Origin: Beijerinckiaceae bacterium
GTDB taxonomy: Bacteria; Pseudomonadota; Alphaproteobacteria; Rhizobiales; Beijerinckiaceae
NCBI GenBank assembly: GCA_004298435.1
Contig: SCSF01000116.1
Location: forward strand, 1-41,624
DNA length: 41,624 bases
Direction: 5' to 3'
Both the position numbers and the translations under genes were made by a program. The notes beneath the pieces are model-generated. The model saw only the letters and a list, made by a program, of their open reading frames with translations. It made no database searches and was not told the DNA's origin. This document shows, one piece after another, positions 26,146-33,544 of the stretch. Within the stretch, counting starts at the first letter, position 1. The number at the start of each line of letters is the position of its first letter.

Positions 26146-26439
26146 ATGATGGAATCTGGCGGACTACAATCGACTGCGGTTTTTCTGAAAGCCGATGGCT
26201 ACGACGTCATTGAAGTCGAAGACGGTTTCGTCATCAACGATGACACGCGCGAGCAGGTCCATTTTATGAATGCGACCGGAGCCATAGTCTATGAACTCTG
26301 CGATGGCCGGGCGAGCGTCGCAGATATTGTGCAATTTATAGATCAGACATTTTCTCTCAAGGCCTCGTCGTCAAATGACGTGATGGCCTGTCTCGGCGCA
26401 CTTGCAGACAAGGGTCTGGTGGTTAAACGCCTGTCCTGA
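26146..26439 (+). CDS. PqqD-like RiPP recognition element (RRE) protein
   Basis: This 97-residue protein has the winged-helix PqqD pattern: a beta hairpin (DVIEVEDGFVINDDTREQVH), the FMNATGAIVYELCDGRASVADIV motif, an amphipathic helix, and LGALADKGLVVKRL at the end. In RiPP pathways such domains bind the leader part of a precursor peptide and present it to the modifying enzyme. It cannot be assigned as the PQQ-pathway PqqD itself: no pqqB, C or E is near. It lies 19 bases after the first glycosyltransferase and 159 bases before a small peptide gene that is its obvious candidate ligand. Confidence 0.8.
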   Translation: MMESGGLQSTAVFLKADGYDVIEVEDGFVINDDTREQVHFMNATGAIVYELCDGRASVADIVQFIDQTFSLKASSSNDVMACLGALADKGLVVKRLS

Positions 26440-26534
26440 CGGCAGATATTCGCAATGGGATGAAAGATTCCATGATCGCGATGCCTCTTGGGACAGCCCG
26501 GAATCTGCACGGTGGGCAGAGCGTCGCCGCAGTC

Positions 26535-26562
26535 TTGACGCCTCGCAGGAAGCTGTTAGCTT
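26535..26562 (+). promoter_or_regulatory. Possible promoter in front of the peptide gene
   Basis: TTGACG (26535-26540) and TAGCTT (26557-26562) are spaced by 16 bases. Transcription would start near 26569, about 30 bases before the peptide ATG. This would allow the peptide to be expressed above the level of the modifying genes. Confidence 0.35.
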
Positions 26563-26598
26563 TTTCGCTGGAGTAAATTCCACTTCGGAGGGGAAACC

Positions 26599-26772
26599 AT
26601 GCTTGCTGTCGCTGAAAAGGAAGTTGCCAGGCCTGTTGCCATGCAGCCGCGCGTAACGCCGAAGCTCACCAAGCTTCTTGCATCCGAGCGTTATTGCACG
26701 CCAAGCGTCATTTCGTTTCCTCTCAAGGGTGTCGTCGCGACGGGTCAGGTCTCGATGATCGGCAACGTCTAG
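26599..26772 (+). CDS. Candidate RiPP precursor (57-residue peptide)
   Basis: This short gene starts with ATG after the near-ideal ribosome binding site GGAGGGG. The product starts MLAVAEKEVARPVAMQPRVT; residues 1-33 are charged and Lys/Arg/Glu-rich and fit a leader. It continues YCTPSVISFPLKG from residue 32 and ends VVATGQVSMIGNV. The C-terminal 25 residues are uncharged apart from one Lys, with four Ser/Thr, a single Cys33 near the boundary, and no Gly-Gly leader cleavage site. The stop is 12 bases before the GT2 gene, so the two are coupled. There is no signal peptide or membrane helix. I know no family for it; the RiPP reading rests on the RRE gene upstream and the enzymes on both sides. 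Confidence 0.65.
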   Translation: MLAVAEKEVARPVAMQPRVTPKLTKLLASERYCTPSVISFPLKGVVATGQVSMIGNV

Positions 26773-26784
26773 GGCTCAGGCAAG

Positions 26785-27882
26785 TTGTCTGCGCCGACTG
26801 TTGCCGCAGCGATCATCGCTCGCAACGAACTCAAATTCCTTCCCGGTTGTCTCGAAAGCCTGCAAGGGCTTGTCGATAATGTCGTTATCGTCGATACGGG
26901 TTCGTCCGACGGAACGCAGGCGGTCGCCAGATCTTATGGCGCAGATCTTTTCGAATTCGAGTGGATCGATGATTTCGCCGCAGCGCGCAACCGGGCGCTG
27001 AGCAAGGTTCGCGCCGACTGGATTCTTTACATCGATGCTGATGAGCGGCTGAGGACGCCCGGGCGTCGGCCCATCGGCGACTTTCTGGCTCCGCAGACTG
27101 CGGGCGCCTATGTCCGCTTTCAGCCGCGGCCCGGCTACACATTCTATCGCGAGCCAAGATTGTTCGTGAACCACCCCGAAATCAGATTCAGGGGGCGCAT
27201 TCACGAAACGCATCGCGGCGATCTCTCTGCCTTCGCGGAACGCCGCAATCTGGCGATTCCACCGACGCCGGTCGTGATCGAACATCTGGGATTCGAAGGC
27301 GATCAAAGCCACAAGCACGCGCGCAATCTCCCGCTGCTCGTGCGCGAGACGGCGGAGCATCCGGAACGTCCCTATTGCTGGCATCACCTTGCGGAAACGC
27401 TGGCAGGCCTCGGCCAGCGCAAAGACGCGATCGAGGCCTGCCGCCGCGGATTGAACATTTCGATCGAAGCGCCATCGGCGAAAGAAATTATCGACCGCAG
27501 GCAACTCGGCAAGACCTATGCCCGCCTTCTCCTCGACGAGGGACAGGTGGCGGATGATATCATTGCTGAACTTCTCGAGGACACGCCGGAGGACTGGGCG
27601 CTGCTCTACCTCAAGGCGCGCTCGGATCTTGCCGCCGGCCGGCATGAATCCGTTCTTTCAATCGCGGAGCGGCTGAAGGCTATCGATCCGGATGAACTGA
27701 CAGACGGTTTCATTGCCTATGATCGCCGCCTGTTTACGGATTTTGCCTGGGACCTGACCGGTGCGGCCTGTCTGCTGGGAGGACGGCGCAGGGACGCTGC
27801 GGCGGCTTATCGGGAGGCTGCATGCCTCGCGCCGGACGTGGTCGCCTATCGCGCCAAGGCCGCGGCGCTTGCAATGAATTAG
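26785..27882 (+). CDS. GT2 glycosyltransferase with TPR-like C-terminal region
   Basis: This protein has 365 residues and starts at TTG, 12 bases after the peptide stop. The GT-A fold is clear: AAAIIARNELKFLPGCLESL, VVIVDTGSSDGTQAVARSYG, FEWIDDFAAARNRAL, and the DxD-type metal motif ILYIDADERLR near residue 85. Residues from about 195 form helical TPR-like repeats. A GT2 domain with a TPR tail is also the architecture of SunS, the peptide S-glycosyltransferase of sublancin, and of several polysaccharide beta-glucosyltransferases. Here, next to a peptide and an RRE, peptide glycosylation is a reasonable hypothesis but not shown. Confidence 0.82.
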   Translation: MSAPTVAAAIIARNELKFLPGCLESLQGLVDNVVIVDTGSSDGTQAVARSYGADLFEFEWIDDFAAARNRALSKVRADWILYIDADERLRTPGRRPIGDFLAPQTAGAYVRFQPRPGYTFYREPRLFVNHPEIRFRGRIHETHRGDLSAFAERRNLAIPPTPVVIEHLGFEGDQSHKHARNLPLLVRETAEHPERPYCWHHLAETLAGLGQRKDAIEACRRGLNISIEAPSAKEIIDRRQLGKTYARLLLDEGQVADDIIAELLEDTPEDWALLYLKARSDLAAGRHESVLSIAERLKAIDPDELTDGFIAYDRRLFTDFAWDLTGAACLLGGRRRDAAAAYREAACLAPDVVAYRAKAAALAMN

Positions 27883-28060
27883 TGGAACCATCACTATCCA
27901 GAGCATCCTCTTTCCCGGCCGGAGCGAAGCTTCGAGCCGGGATCCAGAGGCCGTAGTAGGCTCAAGGTCTGGACCCCGGATCATCGACCGCGTTGCGGTC
28001 TCGTCCGGGGAAGGGGCAGGTTTCAGAACCCGTGATTCGCACAGTTCGCGAACCGCTCTA
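27883..28060 (+). repeat. R2 element copy (diverged) joining two gene ends
   Basis: The copy runs from the stop of the GT2 gene to the stop of the convergent ATP-grasp gene and includes CCCGGCCGGAGCGAAGCTTC, GACCCCGGATCATCGACCGC and GAACCGCTCTA. Its last bases CTA (complement TAG) are the ATP-grasp stop codon. Confidence 0.75.
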
Positions 28061-28987
28061 TAAGCACTTCGCTTTCTGCCGCATCGTTTTGAACGGCGCG
28101 CCCCATTCGCCGAAAGCGATTCTGGCGAGTGCTTTCCGCAATGGCCTCGCGGGTGACCAGAACGCGCCCATCGCCTCATCCGCCGATTGTGGCGACAGCT
28201 TCAAAAGCCCGGACCAGGTGTAGACAGTGATCTCACCGACATAGAGTCGCGTGCCGTTGTCGTAAAAATCGATGCGCAAATGCTCGTCGGTTTCCGCAAG
28301 CTGTTCTGCGGCCGAGATCATTTCAGCGAGCCGCTCCGGCTTCGGCAAGCTTGCTTCATAAGGCGGATTAATCCCGCGCCAGGGAAGCCGCCGCCAGTCG
28401 GGGGTATGAAAGAGCGCGAAAACGCCGCCATCCTTCACCATCATGCTGGCGATAAGCTTCGCCTTTCCGTGAAACACGAAAACGCGGTGTTCTGTTGTCT
28501 GTGAGCCATCCGGATTGGTGACGGTCCGCTCGATCATAAGCCGTCTCGGAATCCCGAGATAGGCCGGCTCGTTCATCCCGTCGCCCCAGTCTATCGTGAG
28601 CCATTGACGCGCCTCATCGGCGATCTTGTCGTAGTCCATCGCCGCGCAGTCATGCACGAAAACATATTGCGCAGTCGCGTGGTTGCTTTTGAGGACGACG
28701 GGAAAGTCGAGGGAACGTATGGGAGAATTCGAGAGGTTTTCGCCGGACCAGACAAGCTCCGGAAGCAGATGGCTGAAGCCTTTTTCGGCTATGTAATCAC
28801 GCGTCGCGAGCTTGTCGCAAAAGATCCTGTGCCGTGGATCTTCGTCGAACAGCTTGCGCCACTGAATCTTTTCGCTGTAGAGGCGCGGGAAGAAAAGCGA
28901 CAGGCGTCGCCCGTGGCAATTCCTGTAGGTGCGCCGGACCGCGGTAATCCGGCATTGCCAATCCAGTAACCGGCGAATGTGGCGCAT
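28058..28987 (-). CDS. TupA-like ATP-grasp protein
   Basis: This 309-residue protein matches the TupA-like ATP-grasp family: LYSEKIQWRKLFDEDPRHRI at the N-terminus, DKLATRDYIAEKGFSHLLPE, FPVVLKSNHATAQY (ATP-binding Lys), IERTV ... EHRVFVFHGKAKLI, LRIDFYDNGTRLYVGEITVY. The family is named after TupA of teichuronopeptide synthesis, which attaches amino acids to polymers, and members occur in polysaccharide clusters. It converges on the RRE-peptide-GT cassette across a repeat, so a functional link is only suggested. The stop codon lies in the repeat. Confidence 0.82.
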   Translation of the reverse strand: MRHIRRLLDWQCRITAVRRTYRNCHGRRLSLFFPRLYSEKIQWRKLFDEDPRHRIFCDKLATRDYIAEKGFSHLLPELVWSGENLSNSPIRSLDFPVVLKSNHATAQYVFVHDCAAMDYDKIADEARQWLTIDWGDGMNEPAYLGIPRRLMIERTVTNPDGSQTTEHRVFVFHGKAKLIASMMVKDGGVFALFHTPDWRRLPWRGINPPYEASLPKPERLAEMISAAEQLAETDEHLRIDFYDNGTRLYVGEITVYTWSGLLKLSPQSADEAMGAFWSPARPLRKALARIAFGEWGAPFKTMRQKAKCL

Positions 28988-29060
28988 GGCCCTTCGTATC
29001 AGCCACGCCGCGGGCGCTCAATCGCGCCCGATCCTTTTCGACCACCGCTTCGCCCTGACC

Positions 29061-29114
29061 TTGACATCTCCTTCAGCTTGTCTATTTCCATCCGACTGGA
29101 TGGTCTATGGATGG
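29061..29114 (+). promoter_or_regulatory. Promoter with probable operator of the RHH regulator gene
   Basis: A consensus -35 TTGACA (29061-29066), 16 bases, then TATTTC (29083-29088). The inverted repeat CCATCC-GACT-GGATGG covers 29088-29103 and a third half site GGATGG is at 29109-29114, overlapping the start codon. The layout suggests autorepression by the gene's own product. Confidence 0.6.
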
Positions 29115-29536
29115 TAAAAATGGATAGTGACGTTCAGGAACGGGCGAAAATTTCAGACAGCGAAAAGATCACGATCAATCTCGGCTATGTGGATCTGGGT
29201 CATATCGATCTCCTTGTCCATGAGGGATTTTACGCAAACCGCAGCGATTTCATCCGCACGGCGATCCGCAATCAACTTGGCCGGCATGATGAGGCAGTGA
29301 AGCAGTCGCTTGCGCGGCACCGGCTGGAACTCGGTCTCCGGCACTATTGCAGACGCGATCTTGAGGCGGTGCAGGCCGCCGGCGAGACGCTGGATATCCA
29401 GATCCTCGGGCTTGCCATCATCGCCTCCGATGTCACGCCTGATCTTGCGCGCGCGACCATCGCGTCCATCCGCGTCATGGGAGCGTTACAGGCCAGCCCC
29501 GCGATCAAGGCGGCCCTGAGCGGCCGCATCCACTGA
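29111..29536 (+). CDS. Ribbon-helix-helix (CopG-like) DNA-binding regulator
   Basis: This protein has 141 residues. Residues 16-55 form a ribbon-helix-helix domain (EKITINLGYVDLGHIDLLVH, then EGFYANRSDFIRTAIRNQL). A C-terminal domain of about 80 residues (QILGLAIIASDVTPDLARATIASIRVMGALQASP) probably mediates oligomerisation or ligand sensing. ATG at 29111 or 29120 are both possible. It is followed 16 bases later by a PHB-depolymerase-type esterase, so the two are probably co-transcribed. It lies divergent from the ATP-grasp gene. Confidence 0.8.
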   Translation: MVKMDSDVQERAKISDSEKITINLGYVDLGHIDLLVHEGFYANRSDFIRTAIRNQLGRHDEAVKQSLARHRLELGLRHYCRRDLEAVQAAGETLDIQILGLAIIASDVTPDLARATIASIRVMGALQASPAIKAALSGRIH

Positions 29537-29552
29537 TCAGGAACACCGCCCA

Positions 29553-30650
29553 GTGACCAAAATCCCCCGGCTCGACATGCGCGAAGCCACGCGTCTCACG
29601 CGCGAGGGGCGGCTTAAAGAGGCGATGGCGCTGTTGCGCAGGGGCCTTGGGGGCGCGCAGACAGACCGCGAAAATGCGGCTGAGCGCTACAAGAGTGGCG
29701 GCGCGCAAGATGCGGCCTTCACCGATGTGCCGCCCATGCTGCGCAACTATGGAGCCGGGGCCTTCGATCGAGTGACCGGCGGATTGGTAAAGCCGCCGCG
29801 TGCTCCCACTGGCCCGGGCATTTTTGAAGAGCATGGCTTCTCGAATGCCGCCGGCCATCGCAATTACAAGCTCTATGTTCCGAGTGGCTACAAGGGCGAG
29901 ACGGTTCCGCTCGTCATCATGCTGCATGGCTGTACGCAATCGCCGGACGATTTCGCCGCCGGCACGCGCATGAACGCACTGGCCGAGGAGCAACTGTTTC
30001 TCGTCGCCTATCCGGAGCAATCCAAATCCGCCAATGCCGCGAAATGCTGGAACTGGTTCAACGCAGCCGAACAGAGGCGCGACCACGGCGAACCGTCGCT
30101 GATCGCCGGCATCACACGGCAGATCATGCGCGACTTCAATATTGCACCGGAGCGTGTCTATGTCGCCGGCCTCTCCGCTGGAGGAGCCGAGGCTGCGATA
30201 TTGGGCGCCGCTTACCCGGATCTCTATGCCGCTATTGGCATACACTCTGGATTGCCCTGCGGGGCCGCCCACGACATGCCCTCGGCATTGGCCGCCATGC
30301 AGCACGGGAGCCCGGCAGCCTCCGTCCTGAGAGGCTCGGGTCCCGCTGTGCCGACAATCGTGTTTCACGGCGACCGCGACAAGACTGTAAGTCCGATCAA
30401 TGCCGAGCAGATTCTGACGCAGGCCGGTGCCGCAAATCTTTCTGCGAAAACGAGCCGGGGCAGGGCGGCTGGCGGTCTCGGCTACACGCGCACGCTGATG
30501 CTCGATGAAGCGGGAAAGCCAATGCTCGAACGATGGATTTTACACGGCGCCGGCCACGCATGGTCTGGCGGCGATCCGGCGGGCTCCTACACCGACCCGC
30601 GCGGCCCCGATGCAAGTCGCGAAATGTTGCGATTTTTCTTCGAGCGTTAA
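29553..30650 (+). CDS. PHB depolymerase family esterase
   Basis: This 365-residue alpha/beta hydrolase of the LpqC/poly(3-hydroxybutyrate) depolymerase family starts at GTG. Motifs visible are YVPSGYKGETVPLVIMLHGC (oxyanion region), CWNWFNAAEQRRD, the nucleophile elbow GLSAGGAEA, FHGDRDKTVSP with the catalytic Asp region, and GAGHAWSGG with the catalytic His. There is no signal peptide, which argues for an intracellular substrate. The N-terminal 70 residues are helical and variable. The preceding RHH regulator probably controls it. Confidence 0.88.
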   Translation: MTKIPRLDMREATRLTREGRLKEAMALLRRGLGGAQTDRENAAERYKSGGAQDAAFTDVPPMLRNYGAGAFDRVTGGLVKPPRAPTGPGIFEEHGFSNAAGHRNYKLYVPSGYKGETVPLVIMLHGCTQSPDDFAAGTRMNALAEEQLFLVAYPEQSKSANAAKCWNWFNAAEQRRDHGEPSLIAGITRQIMRDFNIAPERVYVAGLSAGGAEAAILGAAYPDLYAAIGIHSGLPCGAAHDMPSALAAMQHGSPAASVLRGSGPAVPTIVFHGDRDKTVSPINAEQILTQAGAANLSAKTSRGRAAGGLGYTRTLMLDEAGKPMLERWILHGAGHAWSGGDPAGSYTDPRGPDASREMLRFFFER

Positions 30651-30670
30651 AAGAAAACGAGCATTAAAGG

Positions 30671-30698
30671 AAAAAAGCAGCCGTTGTAATCCGGCTGC
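30671..30698 (-). terminator. Terminator-like hairpin reading on the minus strand
   Basis: GCAGCCG (30677-30683) pairs with CGGCTGC (30692-30698). On the minus strand the stem is followed by TTTTTT. No minus-strand gene ends nearby, so it may stop antisense transcription coming from the asmA-like gene. Confidence 0.4.
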
Positions 30699-30732
30699 GT
30701 GTGCGCCGTCGCTTATCAAGAGGAACAGGACA

Positions 30733-31191
30733 ATGGAAGCGAGATTGAATCCCTACAAGGTCTCACCGGAGAGCATGCAGGCTCTCGGGGCTCTTGAAAA
30801 GCAGGTCCAGGCGAGCGGACTCGAAAAGTCTCTGTTCGAGCTTGTCAAAACGCGGGCCTCACAGATCAACGGCTGTGCCTTTTGCCTGCACATGCACACG
30901 AGGGATGCACGCGCCGAAGGCGAGACGGAGGAGCGGCTTTATCTTCTCGACGCATGGCGTGAATCCTCACTTTATTCCGAGCGCGAGCGGGCCGCTCTGG
31001 CCTGGACGGAGGCCGTGACGCTTGTGTCGCAGACGCACGTCCCGGACGATGTGTTCGAGGCGGCGCGCAAGCAGTTCTCGGAAGAAGAACTGGTCAAGTT
31101 GACCCTGCTGATCATCGCGATCAACGGCTGGAACAGGATCGCCATCAGCTTCCGCTCCCAGCATCCCGTGACGGTGGTCAAAGCGGCATGA
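30733..31191 (+). CDS. AhpD-like carboxymuconolactone decarboxylase family protein
   Basis: This 152-residue protein has the AhpD redox core Cys48-x2-Cys51-x3-His55 (CAFCLHMHTRDA) and the family helix LVKTRASQING before it. Proteins of this type act as small peroxidases or disulfide reductases. AGGAACAGG precedes the ATG. An in-frame extension reaching back to 30505 overlaps the esterase and is rejected. It stands alone, 82 bases after the esterase, with a hairpin in the spacer. Confidence 0.9.
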   Translation: MEARLNPYKVSPESMQALGALEKQVQASGLEKSLFELVKTRASQINGCAFCLHMHTRDARAEGETEERLYLLDAWRESSLYSERERAALAWTEAVTLVSQTHVPDDVFEAARKQFSEEELVKLTLLIIAINGWNRIAISFRSQHPVTVVKAA

Positions 31192-31227
31192 TGCGCGGCA
31201 AGCGAACTGGCCCGAAACGTCTCGCGC

Positions 31228-33108
31228 TCAGGGAGACGGTGCGGGTGCCGGGGAGGGGGATGCCGTCGCAGACAGGCTCAGGTCGTTCCAGGGTCCGCTG
31301 AGTGTGACACGCTGCGGCGAGGCCGGTGCGCTGGGCGTCGTTGTCGCCCAGAGGTCGAGGCTGCGATTGCCGAGATCCACGCTGCCGCCGAAATGACCGG
31401 CGAAGCCCGGCGCGCCTGCCGCGCTGTCGATGTGACCATTAACGATACTGGCGACGCCTTGCGCGATCTCCACGCCGAAGGCGGCCTTGCCGAAGTTCAC
31501 GGGGCTTCCCGTTGAACTCTCCGGCGCTATCGGATTGGCGGCTCCGGTTTTCGTCAAGCCGGCGAGGAGGTTGGCGTTCTTGAGGCCGCCGTTGGCAACT
31601 TCGACCTTGGCGTGACCCGACAAGCCATGCAGCAACTGGTCGAAGCCGACGCCGGTGCTGTCAAGCAACAGCGATCCACTCAGTGCGCCTGAGAGCGGAT
31701 GCCTGATGCTGACGCCGCGCAGCATCGGGTGCAGATTTACGTCCGTTGCGTTGCCCGACAAGCGCAGATCGAGCGCCTTGCCTTTGCTCGTGAGCGTCAG
31801 GCGTCCACGCACCGCGCCGCCATTGGCCGTGGCTTCCGCAAGCGTGAGATCGATGAAGCCGGGCCGTGTCAGCATCGAGAGGGCAGCGTCCTTAAGCTCG
31901 ATGTTGTGCAGGCGCAGGCGCGACGCGGAAAGCCGCAGGTCCAGATTGGTGAAACCGAGATCGGCAAGTTCAAGCGGCGCATGGCTCCAGCCGCCGTCCG
32001 GGCCGAGCGGCTGCGGCATGCCTTCAAGAAACGGCGTGACATCAAGAAGATTGGTGGCGAGCGTTCCCGAAAGCCGCGGGGTTCCACCGTTAGGTTCTAT
32101 GGCGAGCGTGCCCTCATATTCATTGTTGTCGAGATCGAGCCGCAGATTGGTGAGCGATGTCGTGCTCGTGTTGATGTCCGCATCGCAACGCAGATCGAAG
32201 GCGCCGAAACGGCCATGCTTCGCGAGGGTGAAACCCGCGAATTCGAGCGCGCGCCGCAGCGAGGGCGTCGTGACGTAGAGGCCGCCCGTATAATGAAGAT
32301 GCACAAGCGCCACGCGGCCCGATGCCTGCAAACCCAGCACGTCTGACTCGAGCTGCATGGTCATGGCGGAGTCGCCACCGCGCAAAATCGCTACCGGCTG
32401 CGCGAACCAGGCTTTCAACTGCATCGGCACGCCGCGCGAATCGAACTGCCCTGTCAGCGTTGCGGAAGCATCGAGGCTGCGCCAATCGGCGGTGACATTG
32501 ATCTTGTCGAGGAAGATGTCCTTTCTTCCGCCGCTGTGGTGAAGGCGCGCGCTGCCATCGACAAGATCGACGATGCCGAGCTTGGCGTTATCGATCGCGG
32601 CAGCCTCCGGGCTGGCGGGCTTCGCTGCCGCAGCGCGGCCGATCGCGCTATCCGCCGTCATCGGCCGGTCGTCGAGATCGATCACCATTTTCGGCTGATA
32701 AAGCACCGCATGGCCGACTTCGATGCGCCCGGCGAGAAGTGGCAGAATCCGCAGATAGCCGACGAGGCGCTTTGCATAAATGTGCAAGGCCGCTCGCGGA
32801 TTGGACAGGCTGATGTCCTCGACATCGAGATGTGGCGGAAACAGCGAGAAACTGGCTTTGCCGCGAATGGCCGTGACGAGGCCTGTTGTGTCGCGGATCT
32901 GGACGGCGAGGCCCTTGTTCAAAATGGCGCCGGTCAGCAGCATATTCGCGGCAACGCCAGCGAGAAAGGCAACTGCGATAACGGCGCCAGCGATCCAGCC
33001 AAACCGAAGCATATGGGCGCGCCGCGGGACGGGGGCAATGACGGTTGCCGTCTCCTTCATGGCCTGCCTTGCCTGATTCGCATCTGCCTGTGGGGCGTCG
33101 GTCTGCAT
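31228..33108 (-). CDS. AsmA family protein
   Basis: This 626-residue envelope protein has a cytoplasmic N-terminus, one membrane helix at about residues 35-60 (GWIAGAVIAVAFLAGVAANM) and a long repetitive beta-rich region. Typical AsmA pieces are LNKGLAVQIRDTTGLVTAIR and FSLFPPHLDVEDISLSNP near the N-terminus, and AKVEVANGGLKNANLLAGL in the C-terminal AsmA_2-like domain. The tail is Ser/Ala/Pro-rich. AsmA proteins are thought to support lipid transport to, or assembly of, the outer membrane. It is monocistronic. Confidence 0.85.
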   Translation of the reverse strand: MQTDAPQADANQARQAMKETATVIAPVPRRAHMLRFGWIAGAVIAVAFLAGVAANMLLTGAILNKGLAVQIRDTTGLVTAIRGKASFSLFPPHLDVEDISLSNPRAALHIYAKRLVGYLRILPLLAGRIEVGHAVLYQPKMVIDLDDRPMTADSAIGRAAAAKPASPEAAAIDNAKLGIVDLVDGSARLHHSGGRKDIFLDKINVTADWRSLDASATLTGQFDSRGVPMQLKAWFAQPVAILRGGDSAMTMQLESDVLGLQASGRVALVHLHYTGGLYVTTPSLRRALEFAGFTLAKHGRFGAFDLRCDADINTSTTSLTNLRLDLDNNEYEGTLAIEPNGGTPRLSGTLATNLLDVTPFLEGMPQPLGPDGGWSHAPLELADLGFTNLDLRLSASRLRLHNIELKDAALSMLTRPGFIDLTLAEATANGGAVRGRLTLTSKGKALDLRLSGNATDVNLHPMLRGVSIRHPLSGALSGSLLLDSTGVGFDQLLHGLSGHAKVEVANGGLKNANLLAGLTKTGAANPIAPESSTGSPVNFGKAAFGVEIAQGVASIVNGHIDSAAGAPGFAGHFGGSVDLGNRSLDLWATTTPSAPASPQRVTLSGPWNDLSLSATASPSPAPAPSP

Positions 33109-33544
33109 GATAATCGTTTATGAGGAGTGCAGCCGGGTTTCAATGAGGGCACGCCGGCCTGTGCCGCTGCGGATCGTCCAAAGACGCGCAGAATGTGTAA
33201 GATTATCAATGAAGCGGATTTGCGGCTAACCGGCCAAAAGCCCCTCTTGCTGAGGCGCGAGCGAAGCGCGCCTCGAAGCACCGGGGGGCTTTCACGATCT
33301 CTCGCCCTTCGAGACGGCTGCTGCGCAGCCTCCTCAGGGTGAGGGGCGGAGAGCGTGCTTCGGCCCGAAAAGCCTGGTCAGCTTTCGGAACTGCTCCAGT
33401 ATCTGTGCCTGGATGCGCGGATCAAGTCCGCGCATGACGCGCCATCTTGCACGGATGCGGCCACTCCTCTCCCCGCGCGCGGGGAGAGGTAAGGTGAGGG
33501 GCCAGGGGATTATTCCCGCTAATGGTGGCGACGAGCCGTCCGCC
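33109..33544. repeat. 436-base intergenic region of mixed palindromic repeats
   Basis: No gene is seen. Positions 33236-33351 hold a repeat of the CTTCGAGACGGCTGC...CTCAGGGTGAGGGG type common in Rhizobiales, 33409-33440 a half R3 copy (GGATGCGCGGATCAAGTCCG), and 33464-33506 CTCTCCCCGCGCGCGGGGAG with GGTGAGGGG. Confidence 0.65.

Noticed and set aside
26146-26439. Calling this gene pqqD of the PQQ pathway
   Set aside because: It resembles PqqD in fold pattern, but it lies 25 kb from pqqA with no pqqB, C or E and is embedded with glycosyltransferases, so only the RRE family call is supported.
26460-26576. 38-codon frame (MKDSMIAMPLGTARN...) just before the peptide gene, a possible second precursor
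   Set aside because: It has no ribosome binding site at a usable distance, no similarity to the 57-residue peptide, and overlaps the possible promoter.
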